Part shown: positions 37,440-48,115 of the stretch, one piece after another
Layout: every line of letters begins with the position of its first letter
Numbering within the stretch: position 1 is the stretch's first letter
NCBI GenBank assembly: GCA_037043015.1
Contig: CM073328.1
Span: 10,761,495 to 10,825,494, forward strand
Direction: 5' to 3'
DNA from: Bryum argenteum
Taxonomy: Eukaryota; Streptophyta; Bryopsida; Bryales; Bryaceae
Length of the DNA stretch: 64,000 nt
Position numbers and translations under genes: made by a program
Notes under the pieces: model-generated
Told to the model about the DNA's origin: nothing
Databases searched by the model: none
The model's input: the letters and a program-made list of their open reading frames with translations, nothing else

Positions 37440-38130
37440 CAACTATTGATTAATAAGTTTATCCTGAATAAATTTCTAAGGGTTGCTTACGCCTAATTTA
37501 AAAATACTTCCAAGAAAGACTTTCGTAGATAGAAATTATTTTGTTTATTTCATTTCAATATGCAACTTATAAGACTTTATTTGGGTAAGTATATTATTTG
37601 TTATGAGCCTCCAAATACAACTATCATAACAAGATTTTTTTGTAAGTAGTATGAAGGCCAAATTATGAACCAATTACGTTGTAGTATTCATTGGCATGAA
37701 GTGGTAAGCAACTCAAATCGTCACACAAAAATATCTTCACACAAATCTTTTTGCATTTGTAATTGTGTACTAAGTTGATTTAGCATCTTCTACCTTTTAA
37801 ACCTCTTTGCACCTATTGACTTTTGATTGTGTCATCTTGCTACGCTGCCACTTAACTACTTCAACAAAAAACTTTCCAAATTCATGGAAAAAGAAAGAAG
37901 CAAAATGTTGTACACACGAGTAATATGAAGTGAAAACTTAAAGAATAACTATATTATACATTATTGGTGGCCAAGAGGTACTTACACAATAAAGACATAA
38001 ATTTAAAGATCGAGAGTGCTAAAAGGTTTTTTTATTGATAAAAACCAAATCCTTCTCCATTTTCAAGAGAAATACACGAACAAGGCCCAATACGCACACC
38101 AAGAAAAGATTGCTAAAGTCCATGTACTAA
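37440..38130. repeat. Diverged segmental duplicate, right copy
   Basis: The partner of 35230-36600. The Z7 fragment and the 36.6 kb foldback element lie between the two copies. Confidence 0.45.
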
Positions 38131-38214
38131 AAAAACTGAGGATTCATGTCTCAAAAATCTAATTCCTCAAAGATTGCACAAATTTTCTTCTACTCATACA
38201 CAACAGGGTGTAGA

Positions 38215-38296
38215 ATGGGGATGGAAATGCAATTTTGGGCTAATGCGGATGGAAATGCAATTTGGGCTAATGCGGATGGAAATGCAATATGGGAGA
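38215..38296. repeat. ~28-bp minisatellite, three units
   Basis: Three near-identical units of GGATGGAAATGCAATTTGGG with the spacer CTAATGC. Confidence 0.85.
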
Positions 38297-38409
38297 ATGA
38301 AATGCTCAAGGAGAGAATGAGGAGATAGGACCTGATTCATGTTCCCACCCAAACTATTTTGGGTCCCTCCACATCCACAGTAATTGTCGTACGCATTCAC
38401 CCATGTTAA

Positions 38410-38634
38410 CCCTTAAAGGTCCCTTGGAGATAGTATGTACGGTGGCGTATAATTGAGATTTGCTACCAACAAGAAACTCTATATTGTGATCTTAAAAGCT
38501 TAGTAGAACCGCATGGATTTATATGTCAACTTGTTCTTTGAACTCAAATCTATTAAAGGTGTGCACTCATTCCAATACAACCAAAATACGCTGTATTCTA
38601 GCAACCAAAATATGGTTGTTCAGCCCTTTAAGGG
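38410..38634. mobile_element. piggyBac-like MITE E3, 225 bp
   Basis: The ends are CCCTTAAAGGTCCC and the inverse CAGCCCTTTAAGGG, with TTAA at 38406-38409 and 38635-38638. The tips match those of the 19.2, 20.4 and 60.2 kb elements. It has no coding capacity. Confidence 0.85.
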
Positions 38635-38638
38635 TTAA

Positions 38639-40074
38639 GTTCCAAAACCGCGGCTACACTAATAACTGTATGCTAACAAACCTAAATTGGGTAGACAAAC
38701 TCGAAACCTACACTTATTGATGTAATTGTGAAATCTACACTGCAAACCCTACCTGCACTATTTAAACAACCGACCAACCCACACTACATGGCTCCAAAAA
38801 AACCCAACACTAATAGCACCAAATCCACTTCCTTGCCCTTAGCTCATACCATTTAAAGTTCACCCATAGTAGTAAGCATTGGCCACACTAATTTTAAATC
38901 CAATAATCTACACCAATTACCATAATATCCACCAACTACCCGAGTCAAGAGACATCATTCACACTACACGACATACTGCATTGTACCAATATATATATAA
39001 CCCACTATTTCTCAAGTTCATGGGAACACGTATTTCCAAACCCAATCCGTGAGCACAACCACCATGTGACAGTATGCAACCACATTTTTCATCCTAATCA
39101 CATTTTTTGTGATTAGGATTCTAGGGATCTACATATCTCTACTCACCTTATTGCATTGTCATAAGCCATGAGGTCCTGAGGCCAACCCCTTAGTTGGTTA
39201 CTTGGTTGTTTTTATCTTCTCATGTAGTGTTTCGTTTTCAAGACTGGCTAAGATAGAACTCACAAGCCGACATATCACATATGCTTAGATTTTGCAAATA
39301 ATATTTCTATTTATAGGTCTAGTGTGTTAATATTTCTTTGTTTTGGCTTCTCCTTGAATTTAGTGATTTTAATAATTTCCATTCAACAAAATAATATGGT
39401 TTTCACAATGGAAACACGGTTGTAGGGTTTACAAGTGAGAGAGGATCAGAGGAAGGGGTGGCATGGTTGACAATTTTTGAAAGGATATTTTTTATTTAGT
39501 GACAATTATGAAATTCTTTTTTCCTCTTTATTACTCTTTTGCTGACTTAGCAAGGTCCTCTACGTGTAAACACATAAATGAACTATATTGCATACAATTA
39601 TTGAATACATGTGTTTAATATTTTATGCATTTTGTAAAGAGGAAAATTTGTGAAATTTGGGATCTTTTAATAGGCTCTCTAAAATTATTTTTGAAGGAAA
39701 TCAATCCAAGTGACTTTTAGCATCCCAAGGGTTTTCTTAAAATAAAAATGTCGTTTGAGGCGCTATCAGGTCAATATATAAATATCACTTGTTTAGTTCT
39801 ACAACATGAGTCAGTGAGACAAAACGCATTATACAACAACAATAAAATGATATTAGAAGTCATATTAACAACTCCTAATAGATGAAAGACCATATAGCTT
39901 CACATTTAATAATAAAAACACACTTCATAATCCATAAATAAGGGAAATCTATCATCTATGTAAACAACTACACACCTCATGTATACCACTTCAAATCGAA
40001 AATTGAGGGCCTGCCTCAATTGCAAAAGCTAAGTCTATGTGTCGAAAACCAATAGAACAAAATCCAGAGATTGT
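38639..40074. other. Intergenic DNA; right end is Z2 3' flank
   Basis: AT-rich with no recognised gene. From about 39830 the sequence matches the 3' flank of Z4 (58158 onward) and Z5, so it marks the edge of the duplicated zinc-finger unit. Confidence 0.55.
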
Positions 40075-41261
40075 TTACTGGAAGGAATAGAAATGTGGGT
40101 CATTGTCATGATGACTCTGACTGATGATCTCGTCCGCTAAATCATCGTCGTGGTATGAATCCGCAGGGTTGAGGTCGGTCAGCTCATCTTGATTCACGTT
40201 GTCGTCCTAGTTCCAATGCGGATTCTGGTGCAAGTGATTGCCATCGGAGTACCCGACGTCGCTCCTGAGGTTGCTAGGAGCTCCACGCTGCACATTTGAG
40301 TTGAAGTTTGTATTGCGGGTCCAATCCAAGTTGCTTGTGTTCTGCTGCATTAACGGGATGCCGGGATTCCCCTGTTGGAGGTTGTTGCTCGATAGCTGCA
40401 TTGACGGGGTACCGGGATGTTGCATGTTGTTGCTCGATTGCTGTAACATACTAGGGTGCATAGGTCCCATCGGATGCTGTTCGTGGTAGTAGGAGCCGGG
40501 CGGAAAATTCAACGATGGCCGCGCACTTAGTTCTTGCAAGGGACTGGTTATCGACGCTTGTCCATAAGGACTCTGAGGAATCGCTGTCGCCGCTGGTCCC
40601 CTGCAAACCTGTATCACAAAATTGCGAAAAATTTAAACAAGAGAAAGAAGAGAGAGCACGCAATGAAATCTCATAACCTCTAATTAGTAGATTTCCAATC
40701 AATCGAACTTACATGTTCCAGGTCTGCGCGACCATGCGTTGCTGGTTCTGCGCCTTGCCCACCAATTCCTGAGCTCTGTGAAGCTCCTCTTTCTGACGAT
40801 CTGTAGCAAAACGGATCAGGAAGTGAGCAAAAAACATAGCAAGACGGATCATGAAATTAATAAAGGATCGTTAAACACAGCAAAGCGTATTAGAGAAGTT
40901 AAGCGATAAAGAGACACAGGAGAACTATCCTCGGATATAACGATTGAAACACAAGACGGAGCGTGGAAATCAGCAATTGAAAAAGAAATCCACGGCAATC
41001 GGGAGATAAAAATCCATTCCGGAGCGAGGGACCTGATCGGTGGCGATTCATGTGGCCGCCGAGCGCATGCGACTTCTGGAACTCTTGATTGCAGAAGCGG
41101 CATATGTAAGGTCCCTTCGCATTCGCCTCGCCCTCGTTGCGGTTCCCATTGCTGCGATTGCGAGAATTGGTTGCATTCTTGTCCGCCGACGCTCCATTCT
41201 TCGCCGGCGCTCTATCATTTCACCGCTCATCGCCGCCGTCTCCTGCAGCTGCAGCTAACAT
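40075..41261 (-). pseudogene. Zinc-finger gene copy Z2, disabled
   Basis: A full-length close paralogue of Z4 with three exons, but damaged. Codon 14 is TGA at 41220-41222 where Z4 has CGA. In the last exon a TAG at 40207-40209 replaces a Gln codon. The G run after the last acceptor is one base shorter than in Z4, which breaks the frame unless splicing moves to the AG a few bases downstream. The finger has HALGGH instead of QALGGH, and the upstream TATATA has become TACATA. The TGA change and a neighbouring ACG-to-ATG change both look like CpG to TpG. It reads as a recent pseudogene; it could still be transcribed. Confidence 0.85.
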
Positions 41262-42099
41262 GATGATCGAAGTCGGTGAAATATGTAGGAGACGACTCTA
41301 GTGGATCCGCGAGTGAATCTCAAGTGCAACAGTCAGACACAGCAGTTCAGGATGACGAGGAACGAGACGATGAAAGCATACACACGACGGAGTCACAGCA
41401 AGGAGTTCTTCCTTGTTTCTTCTTCCGTCGAATCTTCGAATCTTCGAATCTTCGAAAGATTGCTTTCTTCTTTTCGCACTTTTTACTTCTTATCTTCTGA
41501 GCTGACCTTATCGTATATTCGTATTCAGTTAATAAGAGTTTTGATATTTTTGTGTCGTCTTTTCACACTTACAGTAAATATTATGCATCTTTTCATACAC
41601 CAAAAATTAAAGGATATTTTAGAAATATACATTTTTGTTCTACTTGTAAAAAAATTCTAAATCTGTACTGCTAATAGTAAGACTTGAGTTTTGTGCAAAA
41701 ACATAATTGGAGCTGAGTAATGCAAAATTGAAAATTTTAAAAAAATAAAAAAATGTATTAATTTTTATAAAGTTGGACTTAATTTGGAAAGTTTAAACCA
41801 AAAAATCAATAAACTATTACTTCTGTTAATATAAACCTCAACTTAAAATTCTTATTGTCGTTTAGTGGTAAGCGACAGCAGCTTGTCGTTTAGCGAAAAA
41901 AGCAAGGAAGTCGTACTGGAGGTGAGCAAAGCACCTTGTTGTTTAGCGAAAAAGTGGTGGTGCAATGGGGAGTGAGGGATTTTTGTTGTTTAGCGAAAAA
42001 GCAATGAAGCTAAAAAACAAAGTTTCTATAGTTTGTTGTTCCTATCCACCGTGCATGGATAAGAGTTGCCTTCACACTGCTATTGACAATCCAAACAAT
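41262..42099. other. 5' flank of Z2, shared with Z3 and Z4
   Basis: It matches 59640-60600 (Z4 side) over its length and 44600-45500 (Z3 side) more loosely, including repeated TCGTTTAGCGAAAAA-type motifs. At 41843-41846 it keeps the uninterrupted TTAA into which E4 inserted in the Z4 copy. Confidence 0.75.
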
Positions 42100-43090
42100 A
42101 GTCAACTTTCAGAATGCAAGGATGGGAATTGAAGTCGTTACTAGTCATGCATTAACTTCCTATTGCTCAGATTGCCCAAATTCGCATTCCTTACACGTCA
42201 TGAAAATTGCACAACGAAACTTCTGAAGAACTTACGCTTCACATTCCACATTGGTGGAGGTACTAAGTAAACAACCACACAGCTATGGTCCTAGATCACA
42301 TCAACGACCAAGAACAAATCTTGCCATGCTCAGCCCCACCTACACCTCACCACAAATCGAAACATTCTCCTTCCATTTGACATTCAATAAGACAGATCTG
42401 CCATTTGGCAATGCTTCGATGAAGCTTGCACGATATGAATTAATGATGCCATAATAAGTTTTATAATTGAATGAAATACATAGAAACAATGGCATTCTTT
42501 TGCTGCTCGAACTTGATTGTGTTGAGTGAGTCTTTTGCTACACAGGGATCGGAAGGACTAGCGAAAGCGGAGATAAAGTCGCTGTACTTCTCGACTTGAA
42601 CTGCTATTGTAGCTCTTTCGTCACAGAAGCGAAGAGAAACTATTGAACCACATTTGCAGAATCTCTCACATCCAAAGTCATAACGGACTGAGAAGCGTGC
42701 CACAAAAGAGCCTATTAGAGCCAATTCGAAACCGCGATATATTCCTTCGCATACTGAGGAGCTTTCATTGCGGCGATCGTTCCACGACAAATTTCACATG
42801 ACAGACCAAGAGGTGCATGTGAGAAATCACCGCAGACAAATTGGTACGAATTGAAATTATGGCGCCATGGGGGTCACCATCGTCGGTATAAACTAGAACC
42901 GTGGTGAGGATGAACGAGAGCACTGTTTCAGGGCCTTCACCTGACTGTTCGGCCTTCTAGGACATTCCTCGCTTAACCCCCTTCTAGGACCTTCCACTCA
43001 CTACTTTTTCTGTTCCTATGCTTTCACGCTCTATCGCTGATTTAGCATTCTGCACTCATTGCCTCATTCTACTGATTTAGGGCTACTTTC
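42100..43090 (+). promoter_or_regulatory. Orphan duplicate of the FKBP gene upstream region
   Basis: It aligns with 47080-48830, the DNA upstream of the FKBP62-like gene, and stops short of that gene's start codon. It includes the paired TTCTAGGACATTCC and TTCTAGGACCTTCCA heat-shock-element-like motifs near 42955-42995. It lacks the SINE and the TA-flanked MITE that the FKBP-linked copy carries. Immediately downstream in the promoter's direction lies the 3' exon of Z3 on the opposite strand. A minus-strand frame at 42790-42461 is shared with the other copy. Confidence 0.75.
42461..42790 (-). CDS. Hypothetical small protein, duplicated frame
   Basis: A 109-codon frame starting MSWNDRRNESSSVC. 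The paralogous stretch at 48347-48102 keeps a related frame (MSWNNRRNESSSVC) although two 3-bp insertions or deletions separate the copies; the other copy is then cut by a 217-bp MITE. Cys pairs (FGCERFCKCG) are conserved. Frame-preserving indels hint at coding, but the opposite frames are also partly open and I know no matching family. It could equally be non-coding promoter DNA of the FKBP gene. Confidence 0.2.
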   Translation of the reverse strand: MSWNDRRNESSSVCEGIYRGFELALIGSFVARFSVRYDFGCERFCKCGSIVSLRFCDERATIAVQVEKYSDFISAFASPSDPCVAKDSLNTIKFEQQKNAIVSMYFIQL

Positions 43091-43191
43091 GTTAGCTCAA
43101 TCGTCGTTGTGGTATGATCCGCAAAAGGCTCATTGATGAGGTCGGTGAGCGCATTTCGATTCATGTTGTCGTCTTGGGTCCAATGCGGATT

Positions 43192-44599
43192 CTAGTGCAA
43201 GTGATCGCCAGAGGAGTTCCCGAGATCTTTCCGGAGGTTGCTAGGAGCTCCCTGCACGTTTGAGTTGGTATTGCTGGTCCAATCCAAGTCGCTTGCATTC
43301 TGCTGCGTGGACGCGATGCCGGGATTCCCCTGTTGGAGGTTGTTGCTCGACTGCTGCATCAGGGAGTTGGAGGAGACTAACATGTCGGGGTGCATGGATC
43401 CCATTGGGTGTTGGGGTTGGGCGTATAAGTTGAGTATATCTTCGATATCGTATGAATCCGCATCTTCGATATCGTATGAATCCGCAACAGGCTCGCTGAT
43501 GACGTCGGTGAGCGCATTTCGATCCATGTTGACGTCTTGGTTCCAATGCGGATTCTGGTGCTTGTGATTGCCAGCGGAGTTCCCGAACCCGTTCCTGAGG
43601 TCGGTAGGGGCTCCCTGCACGTTTGAGTTGAAGTTTGTATTGCGGGTCCAATCCAAGTCGCTTGCAATCTGCAGCTGATAGTCGAGATTCTCCTGTTGGA
43701 GGCTGTTGCTCGACTGCTGCATCGACGGGATGCCGGGATTCCACCGTTGCATGTTGTTGCTCGAATGCTGTAACATCGGCTGTTGTTGGTGCATGGGTCC
43801 CATCGGCTGGTAGTAGCAGGAGCCGGGCGGAAAATTCAACGATGGCCGCGCACCTAGTGCTTGCAAGGGACTGGTCATCCCCGATGCCTGTCCATAAGGA
43901 CTCTGAGGAATCGCTGTCGCCGCTGGTCCCCCTGCATACCTTGCAAACCTGTATCACAAAATTGCGAAAAGCATAAAAGAAGAGAAACAAGAGAAAGCTG
44001 GCACGCAATGAAATCTCATAATCTCTACTCATTAGATATCTGATCGATCGAACTTACATGTTCTCATAGAACATGGCATTGCGTTGCTTGTTCTCCGCCT
44101 TGCTCACCAATTCCTGAGCTTTCTGAAGCTCCTCTTTCTTACGATCTGCAGCAAAACGGATTAGGAAGTTAGCGATTGCAAAACACACAGCAAATCGGAT
44201 CATGGAAGTAAGCGATCGAAAAGTCGCAGCAAAACTGATCATGGAAGTTAAGCGATCGATTTCACAAGAGAATTGATCACGGGATATTGCGATTGACAAA
44301 CACAGCAGGACGGATCATGAAAATTAGCGATCGAAAAACCAACTCCCGGCAATCAAGAGATAAAAATCATCCTAGGAGAGAGGGAGGGAGGAACCTTCTC
44401 GGTGGAAATTCATGTGGCCTCCAAGCCCATTACAAGTCTCGAACTCTTGATTGCAGAAGCGGCATTTCCACTTCTTCGCATTCGCCTTGCCCGCGTCGCC
44501 GTTCTTCTTCCTGCGCTTGCGAGAATTGGTGGCATTGTTTGCCGGCGCTCTATCAGTTCGCCGCTCATCGCCGCCGTCTCCTGCAGCTGCTGCAGACAT
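43192..44599 (-). CDS. C2H2 zinc-finger protein Z3, 3 exons
   Basis: Exons 44395-44599, 44058-44145 and 43192-43948. Exon 1 begins MSAAAAGDGGDERR and carries one finger, CRFCNQEFETCNGLGGHMNF and a final His; the DNA-reading QALGGH helix is NGLGGH here, so specificity may differ from Z1 and Z4. Exon 2 starts DRKKEELQKAQ. Exon 3 is a long Asn/Gln/Met/Pro-rich tail in which one module (QQSSNNLQQGNPGI ... LDWT ... NVQGAP) occurs twice, separated by a tandem DSYDIEDA/DSYDIEDI pair. The stop is a TAG where Z4 continues, so the tail ends earlier in the second module. No internal frame break was found. The likely role is as a nuclear transcription regulator. Confidence 0.78.
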
Positions 44600-44617
44600 G
44601 ATGATCGTAGTCGGTGA

Positions 44618-44625
44618 AATATATA
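44618..44625 (-). promoter_or_regulatory. TATA-like box of Z3
   Basis: TATATATT lies 26 bp upstream of the Z3 Met, at the same place as in Z4. Confidence 0.5.
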
Positions 44626-45658
44626 GGAGACGACTCTAGTGGATCCGCGAGTGAATCTCAAGTGCAACAGTCAGACACAGCAGTTGATGACAACGAGGAA
44701 CAAGACAATGAAAGCATACATTTGAGCCACAGCAAGGAGTTCTTCCTTCGTCCTTGGAATCTTCGGAAAATTTCTTTCTCCTTTTCGCACGTTTTACTTC
44801 TTATCTACTGAGTTGACCTTATCGTATTTAGTCAATAAGCGCTGTATATTAAGAGTTTTAATATTTTTGATACAGTATTATGCATCTTTTCATTCACCAA
44901 AATTATAGGATAATTTAGAAATGTACATTTTTGGATTTTACTTATATTTCTGAGGTGAATAAATATATACTGCTAGTAGTAAGTCTTGAATTTTGGTGCA
45001 AAATAAAGTTGGAGCGAAGTATCTGTTATTTAAGGGAGGTAGTTTGTTTTAGACGTGACATTATGATCTCGATCAAAGCCTGTCGGATTGGAGACATGAG
45101 GCCTCCTTGGAATCAAATTTGCAGAGTTGTAAGGAATGACCGGATCGCAAAATGGGTCAATCAATCCCCATTTATTGAATTTTGAAGTATTTATGGCCTC
45201 AAAAATACTTGGAAATTAGTTGTATGAGCGTGGCAATGCCGCGGAGACATACTAGTTGTAAAATTAAAATCTTAGAAAGGAAATGTATACATTTTAATGA
45301 AAATAGACTCTAAGTTGGACTTTTGTAACAAAAAACTCAATTAAATAGTAAATTTATTATTTTCAACCTCAATTTAAAATTGGTATTATCGTTTAGTGGT
45401 GAGTCAAGGAGCTTGTCGTGTTAGTAGTAAAAAAGAGGTGGTGCAACGGTAAGCTAGAGAGGTTTGTACTTTAGCGAAATAGCGAGGAAGCAAAAAAAGC
45501 GTGATAGTTGATTTGTTGCATGCATGGGCATACAAGGAACAATGTCCGCAGACAAAACCGAGACTGTTGTTCCTCTCTGCGCATGGTCTTTACACCACTA
45601 TAAACTCTTATAGACCAAAAATATTTTCTACGTACATCTTTGGAGGAAGTGGCGCTTC
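44626..45658. other. 5' flank of Z3
   Basis: About 900 bp related to the 5' flanks of Z2 and Z4 (TTTAGTGGT and TTTAGCGAAA motifs near 45390-45480), then unique AT-rich DNA. Confidence 0.6.
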
Positions 45659-45811
45659 ACACGGGGAGTCAAGCTGTACATGGGACGAAATAGGGCAAAT
45701 ATTCTTGCAATGTAATTGCTCATTTTTTTGAACTAGAATAAATTAACAAATTTTGTCGACAAGATTTTGCACTTCTTTTGGCCTCATGTACGACTTGACT
45801 CCCTGTGTAAA
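45659..45811. mobile_element. Foldback MITE with GGGAGTCAAGC ends, ~153 bp
   Basis: The left end ACACGGGGAGTCAAGCTGTA and the right end TACGACTTGACTCCCTGTGT are inverted copies. Related ends appear at 28.5, 33.8 and 34.6 kb. No clear target duplication was read. It lies in DNA present in the Z3-FKBP interval but absent from the Z2 unit. Confidence 0.65.
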
Positions 45812-46219
45812 CCGTCCTTAAGAGTGTCCCATAGAAGACTTACAATATTTATAAAACTTCAACTTCATAAAGGTTGAATGACTTAAATAATAGCCTTTCT
45901 CATATTTGTAAAAATCTAGAGCAGTGCGAACCTATTAATTTGAGACAATTAGGGGTTTTTTCTTAATTGTAAGTTGTTGATTTCCATTATTGCATCTATA
46001 GCCTTTGATTCCTTGAAAATTCTCAAATTGAGAAATTAAAAAATTCTCATTGGTAACTCTCTAATAACACTATCGTATGAATGTGATATTTTTCCAAAAA
46101 ATCTCATGACTTACAACCATATAACTTCAATCTTGAATTTTAACACTAATATTTGGAAGTACATGTGGTTTTGGATGTACATGTGGTACACCGTGATGGC
46201 ATATGATCTTAAAACTCCA

Positions 46220-46500
46220 AACTTGATTTTCTGAGCATGATAATGATCCCAAAAATACAACAAAGATTGTTGTCAAAGGCTAATATCACAAAAAAGGTTG
46301 TTCTTAAATGGCCTAAATCTAATTGAGCATTTTTAGACATGCCTAAAACATGGACTTAATCAATACGAAAGTGCTCCACGAGGAATTTTAGAATTGTGGA
46401 TATATATTGCACTTTCAGAAGAGTGTAAGAGGTTGTATTAAGTATGCCACAAAGAATCCAAGCTCTTTTAGCTGCTAGAAGCAAATCAACCAAATTTTAG
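46220..46500 (+). pseudogene. Relic of a Tc1-type transposase (C-terminal part)
   Basis: Reading across stops and a frame slip, the plus strand shows HDNDPKNTTKIV (second catalytic Asp block), then VVLKWP, then LNLIEHF, then NQYESAPRGILELW. This matches the order of the Tc1 transposase at 62 kb (QQDNAPIHTK, VLSWP, DLNPIENLW, NRYDTPPKGILELW). Several stop codons are present, so it is an old dead copy. Confidence 0.75.
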
Positions 46501-47079
46501 ATTGTTACTCTCATTGAGGTTGCAAACCTGAGCCAAAAGACACAATTTCCTTTTAACGCAGTTTTTTTCTACATATTAATGTAAAGACTTTCTTTTGCAT
46601 AAATTGTTGCTCACTAAAACTACTATCTTGTACGATTTGTGATTTGTACAAATCTATTACCAATTATTCTATATAAGTGATTGTATTTTGATTTGCAAGA
46701 AGCTAACTCACTTAGCTAAATAGTGTATCACATTGAGTAGCCTCGCTTCCATCATTTTTGTAAAGGTCAATTCTTTCACAGTCGTCTATGTATCCACAAA
46801 CTTAAATGATTGTTGAAAAAATCATATCATCTTCCTTTCTAAAACCCATCAACACCCCACCCACCATGATATTCAATTGTAAAATCATCATAACCAAACT
46901 CACTTGTCGGAAAGCCACAATTCAAAAGGTTTCGCACGAGAGTCGCAAAGATTACCCGCCAAAATCGTTGTTGTTTACATTTTCACCTATGGCTATTTCA
47001 CAAGCTTGATAATCTTCCACGCTACCTTGCCACCAACACGAGATATTACTTTAACTTTTGAGAATAAACACAATAATAA
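46501..47079. other. AT-rich intergenic DNA
   Basis: No gene, RNA or clear repeat was recognised. It lies between the Tc1 relic and the duplicated FKBP upstream region. Confidence 0.5.
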
Positions 47080-47289
47080 ACTTTTAGCTTTTGCAATCAA
47101 TTACAATTATGGAAATTAAAGTAGTTAGTAGTCATGCATTAAATGGCTATTGCTCATATCGTCTAGATTTACTTTACTTGGTCCTGGTGAAAATTGCACT
47201 AAGGAAACCTCCAAAGAACTGACAATTGCTCATGTCTTCAAATTCCTCTTTACTCAATAATCAAAGTAATAAGTAAAAAACCACAAAGT

Positions 47290-47623
47290 ACCACAAGCCG
47301 CCTAGGCTTAGTGGTTAGGGCTCCTGGCCTCCAATGAGGAGGTCAAGAGTTCCACTCCCACGCTCACGTGGTGCTCATTACTATAGTCCACCTAAACATG
47401 GTAGGGGGTTCTTGAACCTCGTTGTATGTATACCTCAAGGCCCTTTGGGGGAAAACCATGTAGGGTATCTGTAAGGCGATAGTGGCTAGCTAGGAACTAG
47501 CATAGTGTTCACCCCAATAGGAGTTGATAGTCCTGCCATTGGTGTGATCACCTTTAAACATATATCCAAGGATAGGTTGAATGAGGATTTGATTCTCAAT
47601 AGGTTGGAGTTTCTCTTTTTCTT
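47290..47623 (+). mobile_element. tRNA-derived SINE, ~334 bp
   Basis: It has an RNA polymerase III A-box-like TAGTGGTTAGG (47309-47319) and a B-box-like GAGTTCCACTCC (47347-47358) about 30 bp later, and it ends in a pyrimidine/T-rich tail TTTCTCTTTTTC. Imperfect ~15-bp direct repeats flank it (AAAAAACCACAAAG and AAACAACCACAGAG). The paralogous region at ~42270-42290 has a single copy of that site and no insert, which confirms the insertion. T-rich 3' ends are known for plant Au-type SINEs. Confidence 0.85.
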
Positions 47624-47898
47624 AAACAACCACAGAGCTATGGTCCTAGATCACATCAACGACTAAGAACAAGTCTTATATATCATTCTCAACCCGACCT
47701 ACTAGTCACCACAAATCAAAACATTCTCCTTCCATTTGACATTTAGTAAGACAGATCTGCCATTTGGGAATGCTTCGATAAAGCTCGCACAATATGAATG
47801 ATGCCGTAAGTTTCATAATTGAGACAATGGCATTCTTTTGCTGCTCGAACTTGAATGTGTTGAGTGAGTCTTTTGCTCCACAGGGAACGGAAGGACTA

Positions 47899-48115
47899 CA
47901 CTAAATAGGTAGATTAGTGTTAGATTTTTATAAGATTTGAAAATGCTACAAGTTTTTACTTTTGGTACTAAAAATTTACCAAGGGTATTGATTCCGTTAC
48001 TATGGAAGGATCCCCATCTTGACCAATGTAGAGGGTAAAAATAATTACCAACAGTAAAAACTTATAACATGTTTATATAAATTAGTGTATCTAACACTAA
48101 TCTACCTATTTAGTG
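47899..48115. mobile_element. MITE with TA target duplication, 217 bp
   Basis: The perfect inverted ends CACTAAATAGGTAGATTAGT extend to about 27 bp. TA flanks both sides (47897-47898, 48116-48117). The paralogous sequence near 42559 reads GGACTAGCG without the insert, showing that the element entered at TA. Despite the CACTA tips, the 2-bp TA duplication places it with Tc1/mariner-type (Stowaway-like) MITEs. Confidence 0.88.

Noticed and set aside
47301-47375. Possible tRNA gene
   Set aside because: The A- and B-box-like motifs are present, but the cloverleaf arms do not pair. The context (T-rich tail, direct repeats, paralogous empty site) fits a SINE.
47899-48115. Classification as a CACTA element because of the CACTA tips
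   Set aside because: The paralogous empty site shows a TA duplication, not 3 bp.
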